Shown: positions 59,674 through 64,000 of the stretch, piece by piece
Layout: each line of letters opens with the position of its first letter
Position numbering within the stretch: the stretch's first letter is position 1
Source of the DNA: Rutidosis leptorrhynchoides
Lineage: Eukaryota; Streptophyta; Magnoliopsida; Asterales; Asteraceae
Length of the DNA: 64,000 bases
Assembly: GCF_046630445.1 (NCBI RefSeq)
Contig: NC_092338.1
Location: forward strand, 342,679,501 to 342,743,500
Reading direction: 5' to 3'
Translations under genes and position numbers: made by a program
The notes under the pieces: generated by a model
Seen by the model: only the letters and a program-made list of their open reading frames with translations
Databases searched by the model: none
Told to the model about the DNA's origin: nothing

Positions 59674-60357
59674 ATGGATAGACAACCCAATATTTTAAGA
59701 GACCTACCCGGAGACATGATTGATGAAATCTTGTCTAGAGTCGGTCAGAATTCTTCGGCACAACTATTTACGACGAAATCAGTTTGTAAGACATTCGAAG
59801 AACGTTCCAAGAATGTCTTGGTTTATAAGAGACTTTCGTTTGAAAGATGGGGGATATCACGTTGGGAAACCCATAAGTTACGATGTGTTTACTTTGACTC
59901 ATATATTGCGGGGAACCCAAATGCTATTTTACGCAACGGGTTAAGAAATTATTTTGACTCAATGTATCCGAATATAGGACTTCATGATTTAGAAAAAGCG
60001 GCTAACATGCAACATAAAGAAGCATGCTATGCTTACGGGTTAGTAATGTTCGATTCTCACCAAAGTGAGAAAAAGAACATCGGGCTACGACTATTAAACA
60101 AAACGTTCCCACAAGTGACGGAGTCGGTAATTAGGGTAAGAAATGAGGTTTTTAGGTTATTACGAGACTGTTGGTTATTACGTAACCCTCGTCCCTTTGA
60201 CGACGTTACAACACGCTGTCTTATCAACGGCCATAACGAATATGTTCCACAAGACCAAGGATGGGAAGTAGTCCTAGTAAAACCAGAATGCATGACTTGT
60301 TTCTGGACGTATGAATTACGTGTCTTTATTGCCTTTGCTGAACGACTTGTGTACTAG
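59674..60357 (+). CDS. F-box-like protein (At2g35280-type) carried by gypsy element E
   Basis: 227 codons with no stop or frameshift. Residues ~8-55 form an F-box (ILRDLPGDMIDEILSRV...LFTTKSVCKTFEER), the part that binds SKP1 in SCF ubiquitin ligases. The rest matches the layout of plant F-box proteins of the At2g35280 class: an aromatic linker (RLSFERWGISRW), YFDSYIAGNPNAILRNGLRNYF, then a Sel1/HCP-like helical pair (GLHDLEKAANMQHKEACYAYGLVMF; KKNIGLRLLNKTF) and a Cys-containing tail (ECMTCFWTYELRVF). It lies between the primer site and gag of a retrotransposon in the same strand, with no introns, and is better preserved than the nearby acidic ORF. Capture of a host gene through RNA is the simplest origin. 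Substrate unknown; a role in degrading a host silencing or defence protein is only a hypothesis. Confidence 0.78.
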   Translation: MDRQPNILRDLPGDMIDEILSRVGQNSSAQLFTTKSVCKTFEERSKNVLVYKRLSFERWGISRWETHKLRCVYFDSYIAGNPNAILRNGLRNYFDSMYPNIGLHDLEKAANMQHKEACYAYGLVMFDSHQSEKKNIGLRLLNKTFPQVTESVIRVRNEVFRLLRDCWLLRNPRPFDDVTTRCLINGHNEYVPQDQGWEVVLVKPECMTCFWTYELRVFIAFAERLVY

Positions 60358-60549
60358 CTAGAATTATCTTCACAACTATCTTGTATCAAAGTTATTGTGC
60401 GCTATATTTCATGCTTTATGTAAAATAAGCGGTATTGTAAGTTTGTAAAATATTGTATAAAAGTTTGAACGCGAAATATTATTATAATCAGTTTTTCATA
60501 TAGAATTGTAGTAGTTGAATTGTATATTAGCTACTAAGTATGAACTTAA

Positions 60550-60566
60550 CGGGTAGGTACTACCCG
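60550..60566 (+). other. Internal polypurine/LTR-like hairpin, element E
   Basis: CGGGTAGGTACTACCCG: a 7-bp stem with a 3-base loop. CTTAACGGGTAGGTAC equals the tract before the 3' LTR at 2794, and the following ACCCGAATTTAAACTTA resembles the start of that LTR with a deletion. It lies between the F-box-like ORF and gag. Confidence 0.6.
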
Positions 60567-60698
60567 AATTTAAACTTATAAAACGCTAATATGAAGAAAA
60601 AGCTTTTATAAATGAGTTCATATTATGCTACGAAATACTATTAACTACTCTTAATATTCTGTATGATTAACTTGTTCCATTTGACTATTTTGAAGAAA

Positions 60699-62420
60699 AT
60701 GGCACCGACTACTCGACACACCGTGAATATGAATGAAGAGGAATTCCGTACTTTTCTAGCTTCAAACATAGCCGCAGTACAGGCTGGGCTACATACCAAC
60801 AATAACCTTGGATCTAGCAGTACAGGAAATCGTGTAGGATGTACCTGCAAAGAATTCACTGCCTGCAAACCTTTGGAATTTGATGGAACCAAAGGACTGA
60901 TCGGATTGAAACGGTGGATCGAGATGGTCGAATCGGTGTTTGCCATAAGTAAGTGTACTGAAGAGGACAAAGTGAAGTACGCTACGCATACCTTCATAGG
61001 TTTTGCGTTAACATGGTGGAATACCTATCTAGAGCAAGTGGGACAAGATGATGTGTACGCACTACCGTGGTCAGCATTCAAGCACTTGATGAACGAGAAG
61101 TACCGTCCCAGAACCGAGGTCAATAAGCTCAAGATAGAACTCAAAGGGTTACGAACCCAAGGATTTGATATTACCACGTACGAAAGACGATTCACAGAAT
61201 TGTGCCTATTGTGTCCGGGAGCATTCGAAGATGAGGAAGAGAAGATCGACGCGTTTGTGAAAGGATTACCGGAAATAATCCAAGAAGATATAAGTTCACA
61301 CGAGCCCGCCTCCATACAACAGGCATGTAGAATGGCTCACAAACTAGTGAACCAGATTGAAGAAAGAATTAAAGAACAGACTGCTGAAGAGGCCAATGTG
61401 AAGCAAGTCAAAAGAAAGTGGGAGGAAAACGGTGATAAGAATCACCAATACAACAACAACAGCAATTACAACAATAATCGCAACAATTATCACAACAATC
61501 GCAACATCAATCGCAACTACAACAAACGACCCAACAATAACAACAACAACAGCAACTACAACAATCATCCCAACAACAATAATAACCGCAACAACAACAA
61601 CAATCAGAAGCAGCTATGCCAAAGGTGTGAAAAGTATCACTCGGGGTTCTGCACCAAATTTTGCAACAAGTGTAAAAGAAATGGTCATAGCGCAGCGAAG
61701 TGTGAGGTCTACGGACCAGGGGTTAATAGAACGAAAGGAACAAATGGTGTCGGAACGAGTGATGGCGGAGCAAGTAGTGTCGGAGCAAGTTATGCCAATG
61801 TAGTTTGTTATAAATGTGGAAAACCGGGCCACATTATTAGAAATTGCCCGAACCAGGAGAACACGAATGGACAAGGCCGCGGAAGAGTTTTCAATATTAA
61901 TGCGGCAGAGGCACAGGAAGACCCGGAGCTTGTTACGGGTACGTTTCTTATTGACAATAAATCTGCTTACGTTTTATTTGATTCGGGTGCAGATAGAAGC
62001 TATATGAGTAGAGATTTTTGTGCTAAATTAAGTTGTCCATTGACGCCTTTGGATAGTAAATTTTTACTCGAATTAGCAAATGGTAAATTAATTTCAGCAG
62101 ATAATATATTTCGGAATCGAGAAATTAAACTGGTTAGCGAAACATTTAAGATTGATTTGATACCAGTAGAGTTAGGGAGTTTTGATGTGATAATCAGTAT
62201 GGACTGGTTGAAAGAAGTGAAAGCAGAGATCGTTTATTACAAAAATGCAATTCGCATTATACGAGAAAAAGGAAAACCCTTAATGGTGTACGGAGAAAAG
62301 GGCAACACGAAGCTACATCTTATTAGTAATTTGAAGGCACAAAAACTAACAAGAAAAGGTTGTTATGTTGTTCTAGCACATGTCGAGAAAGTACAAACTG
62401 AAGAAAAAGAGCATCAATGA
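60699..62420 (+). CDS. gag-protease of element E
   Basis: The frame is open from 60663, but MAPTTRH at 60699 is the likely start (573 residues). In order: capsid ([58 protein letters not shown]), a long Asn-rich linker (~residues 240-300), Cys/His knuckles ([14 protein letters not shown] and [14 protein letters not shown], both CX2CX4HX4C, after an irregular [12 protein letters not shown]), then the aspartic protease ([10 protein letters not shown] at ~residue 428). It ends at a TGA caused by one extra base in an A-run near 62405; in the related element D the protease and RT share a frame. So this is a frameshift mutation or, less likely, a programmed shift. Confidence 0.9.
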   Translation: MAPTTRHTVNMNEEEFRTFLASNIAAVQAGLHTNNNLGSSSTGNRVGCTCKEFTACKPLEFDGTKGLIGLKRWIEMVESVFAISKCTEEDKVKYATHTFIGFALTWWNTYLEQVGQDDVYALPWSAFKHLMNEKYRPRTEVNKLKIELKGLRTQGFDITTYERRFTELCLLCPGAFEDEEEKIDAFVKGLPEIIQEDISSHEPASIQQACRMAHKLVNQIEERIKEQTAEEANVKQVKRKWEENGDKNHQYNNNSNYNNNRNNYHNNRNINRNYNKRPNNNNNNSNYNNHPNNNNNRNNNNNQKQLCQRCEKYHSGFCTKFCNKCKRNGHSAAKCEVYGPGVNRTKGTNGVGTSDGGASSVGASYANVVCYKCGKPGHIIRNCPNQENTNGQGRGRVFNINAAEAQEDPELVTGTFLIDNKSAYVLFDSGADRSYMSRDFCAKLSCPLTPLDSKFLLELANGKLISADNIFRNREIKLVSETFKIDLIPVELGSFDVIISMDWLKEVKAEIVYYKNAIRIIREKGKPLMVYGEKGNTKLHLISNLKAQKLTRKGCYVVLAHVEKVQTEEKEHQ

Positions 62421-64000
62421 TGTTCCCATTGGAAAAGAATTTCCCGATGTATTTCCGAAAGAATTACCGGGATTACCCCCACATCGATCCGTTGAATTTC
62501 AAATAGATCTTGTACCAGGAGCTGCACCAATAGCTCGTGCTCCTTACAGACTCGCACCCAGCGAGATGAAAGAACTGCAAAGCCAATTACAAGAACTTTT
62601 AGAGCGTGGTTTCATTCGACCAAGCACATCACCGTGGGGAGCTCCTGTTTTGTTTGTCAAGAAGAAAGATGGTACATTCAGGTTGTGTATCGACTACCGA
62701 GAGTTGAACAAACTTACCATCAAGAACCGCTACCCACTACCGAGAATCAACGACTTATTTGATCAACTACAAGGCTCGTCTGTTTATTCAAAGATTGACT
62801 TACGTTCCGGGTATCATCAAATGCGGGTGAAAGAAGATGATATTCCAAAGACTGCTTTCAGAACACGTTACGATCATTACGAGTTTATGGTCATGCCGTT
62901 TGGTTTAACTAATGCACCAGCTGTGTTCATGGACCTTATGAACCGAGTGTGTGGACCATACCTTGACAAGTTTGTCATTGTTTTCATTGATGACATACTT
63001 ATTTACTCAAAGAATGACCAAGAACACGGTGAACATTTGAGAAAGGTGTTAGAAGTATTGAGGAAGGAAGAATTGTACGCTAAGTTTTCAAAGTGTGCAT
63101 TTTGGTTGGAAGAAGTTCAATTCCTCGGTCACATAGTGAACAAAGAAGGTATTAAGGTGGATCCGGCAAAGATAGAAACTGTTGAAAAGTGGGAAACCCC
63201 GAAAACTCCGAAACACATACGCCAGTTTTTAGGACTAGCTGGTTACTACAGAAGGTTCATCCAAGACTTTTCCAGAATAGCAAAACCCTTGACTGCATTA
63301 ACGCATAAAGGGAAGAAATTTGAATGGAATGATGAACAAGAGAAAGCGTTTCAGTTATTGAAGAAAAAGCTAACTACGGAACCTATATTGTCATTGCCTG
63401 AAGGGAATGATGATTTTGTGATTTATTGTGACGCATCAAAGCAAGGTCTCGGTTGTGTATTAATGCAACGAACGAAGGTGATTGCTTATGCGTCTAGACA
63501 ATTGAAGATTCACGAACAAAATTATACGGCACATGATTTGGAATTAGGCGCGGTTGTTTTTGCATTAAAGACTTGGAGGCACTACTTATATGGGGTCAAA
63601 AGTATTATATATACCGACCACAAAAGTCTTCAACACATATTTAATCAGAAACAACTAAATATGAGGCAGCGTAGGTGGATTGAATTATTGAATGATTACG
63701 ACTTTGAGATTCGTTACCACCCGGGGAAGGCAAATGTGGTAGCCGATGCCTTGAGCAGGAAGGACAGAGAACCCATTCGAGTAAAATCTATGAATATAAT
63801 GATTCATAATAACCTTACTACTCAAATAAAGGAGGTGCAACAAGGAGTTTTAAAAGAGGGAAATTTAAAGGATGAAATACCCAAAAGATCGAAGAAGCAT
63901 CTTAATATTCGGGAAGACGGAATCCGGTATAGGGCTGAAAGGATTTGGGTACCAAAATTTGGAGATATGAGAGAAATGGTACTTAGAGAAGCTCATAAAA
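62413..64000 (+). CDS. RT-RNase H of element E, runs off the right edge
   Basis: Open from the frameshift to the window edge, with no stop seen in over 500 codons. Order: PR-RT linker ([16 protein letters not shown]), RT fingers and palm ([31 protein letters not shown]), the intact catalytic FIDDILIYS near 62985, thumb, then RNase H ([32 protein letters not shown]), and the first residues of the integrase zinc region at the edge. Best preserved polymerase in the window. The integrase and chromodomain, if present, lie beyond 64000. Confidence 0.93.
   Translation, partial: MNDVPIGKEFPDVFPKELPGLPPHRSVEFQIDLVPGAAPIARAPYRLAPSEMKELQSQLQELLERGFIRPSTSPWGAPVLFVKKKDGTFRLCIDYRELNKLTIKNRYPLPRINDLFDQLQGSSVYSKIDLRSGYHQMRVKEDDIPKTAFRTRYDHYEFMVMPFGLTNAPAVFMDLMNRVCGPYLDKFVIVFIDDILIYSKNDQEHGEHLRKVLEVLRKEELYAKFSKCAFWLEEVQFLGHIVNKEGIKVDPAKIETVEKWETPKTPKHIRQFLGLAGYYRRFIQDFSRIAKPLTALTHKGKKFEWNDEQEKAFQLLKKKLTTEPILSLPEGNDDFVIYCDASKQGLGCVLMQRTKVIAYASRQLKIHEQNYTAHDLELGAVVFALKTWRHYLYGVKSIIYTDHKSLQHIFNQKQLNMRQRRWIELLNDYDFEIRYHPGKANVVADALSRKDREPIRVKSMNIMIHNNLTTQIKEVQQGVLKEGNLKDEIPKRSKKHLNIREDGIRYRAERIWVPKFGDMREMVLREAHK

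Noticed and set aside
62400..62420. Programmed frameshift between protease and RT in element E
   Set aside because: The related element D has both in one frame; a single extra base in an A-run in E is more simply a mutation.

Overview
This is plant nuclear DNA with no prokaryotic feature. It is AT-rich and packed with LTR retrotransposons. I infer a eudicot, probably Asteraceae, from the style of the LTR families, a poly-A-tailed retroposon family and a stray plastid rpl32 copy; this is not proven. Only one ordinary host gene is clear: an F-box gene of the Arabidopsis At2g27310 type at 40.8-42.4 kb (minus), with two exons and, unusually, a GC-AG intron.

Layout. 1-2.6 kb: decayed Ty3/gypsy gag-pol (D, minus). 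2.6-7.8 kb: a long plus-strand LTR abutting a partial minus-strand LTR of the same superfamily. 7.8-11.4 kb: chromodomain end of a plus-strand chromovirus and its LTR. 11.4-36.1 kb: a minus-strand chromovirus A, split in its integrase by a second minus-strand chromovirus B (12,878-31,872, target duplication AATTA). B is itself split twice: a 6.3-kb non-autonomous element C sits in its 3' LTR (14,239-20,567, duplication CAAGT), and a 3.0-kb solo LTR sits in its gag (25,986-29,006, duplication CCGCA). The exact duplications give a clear order of insertion: A, then B, then C and the solo LTR.

36.1-44.2 kb is the gene-containing island. It holds a rearranged LTR junction, a possible copia LTR, a plastid rpl32 fragment, two related Mutator-like elements with 9-bp duplications carrying gene fragments (a PPR motif in the arms; a molybdenum-cofactor-sulfurase-like fragment in the second), two copies of a poly-A-tailed retroposon, the F-box gene and a Stowaway MITE.

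44.2-49.4 kb is a decayed Ty1/copia element G containing a coding minisatellite and a small two-membrane-segment ORF before gag. It is cut by the 4.2-kb LTR of gypsy element F (49.4-53.6 kb), which keeps its primer site and an extra ORF but has lost gag-pol. 55.5 kb to the right edge is the best-preserved element, E: a 3.25-kb LTR, an initiator-Met primer site, an acidic leader ORF, an intact 227-codon F-box-like ORF, a vestigial polypurine/LTR-like hairpin, gag-protease, then reverse transcriptase-RNase H running off the window.

The most notable candidate is element E, a gypsy retrotransposon carrying an uninterrupted F-box ORF between primer site and gag. F has a different extra ORF in the same place and both carry the same hairpin after it, which suggests a cargo slot upstream of gag. 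The palindrome arrays in the LTR or leader regions of three families and the chimeric gene capture in the Mutator-like elements also deserve follow-up.
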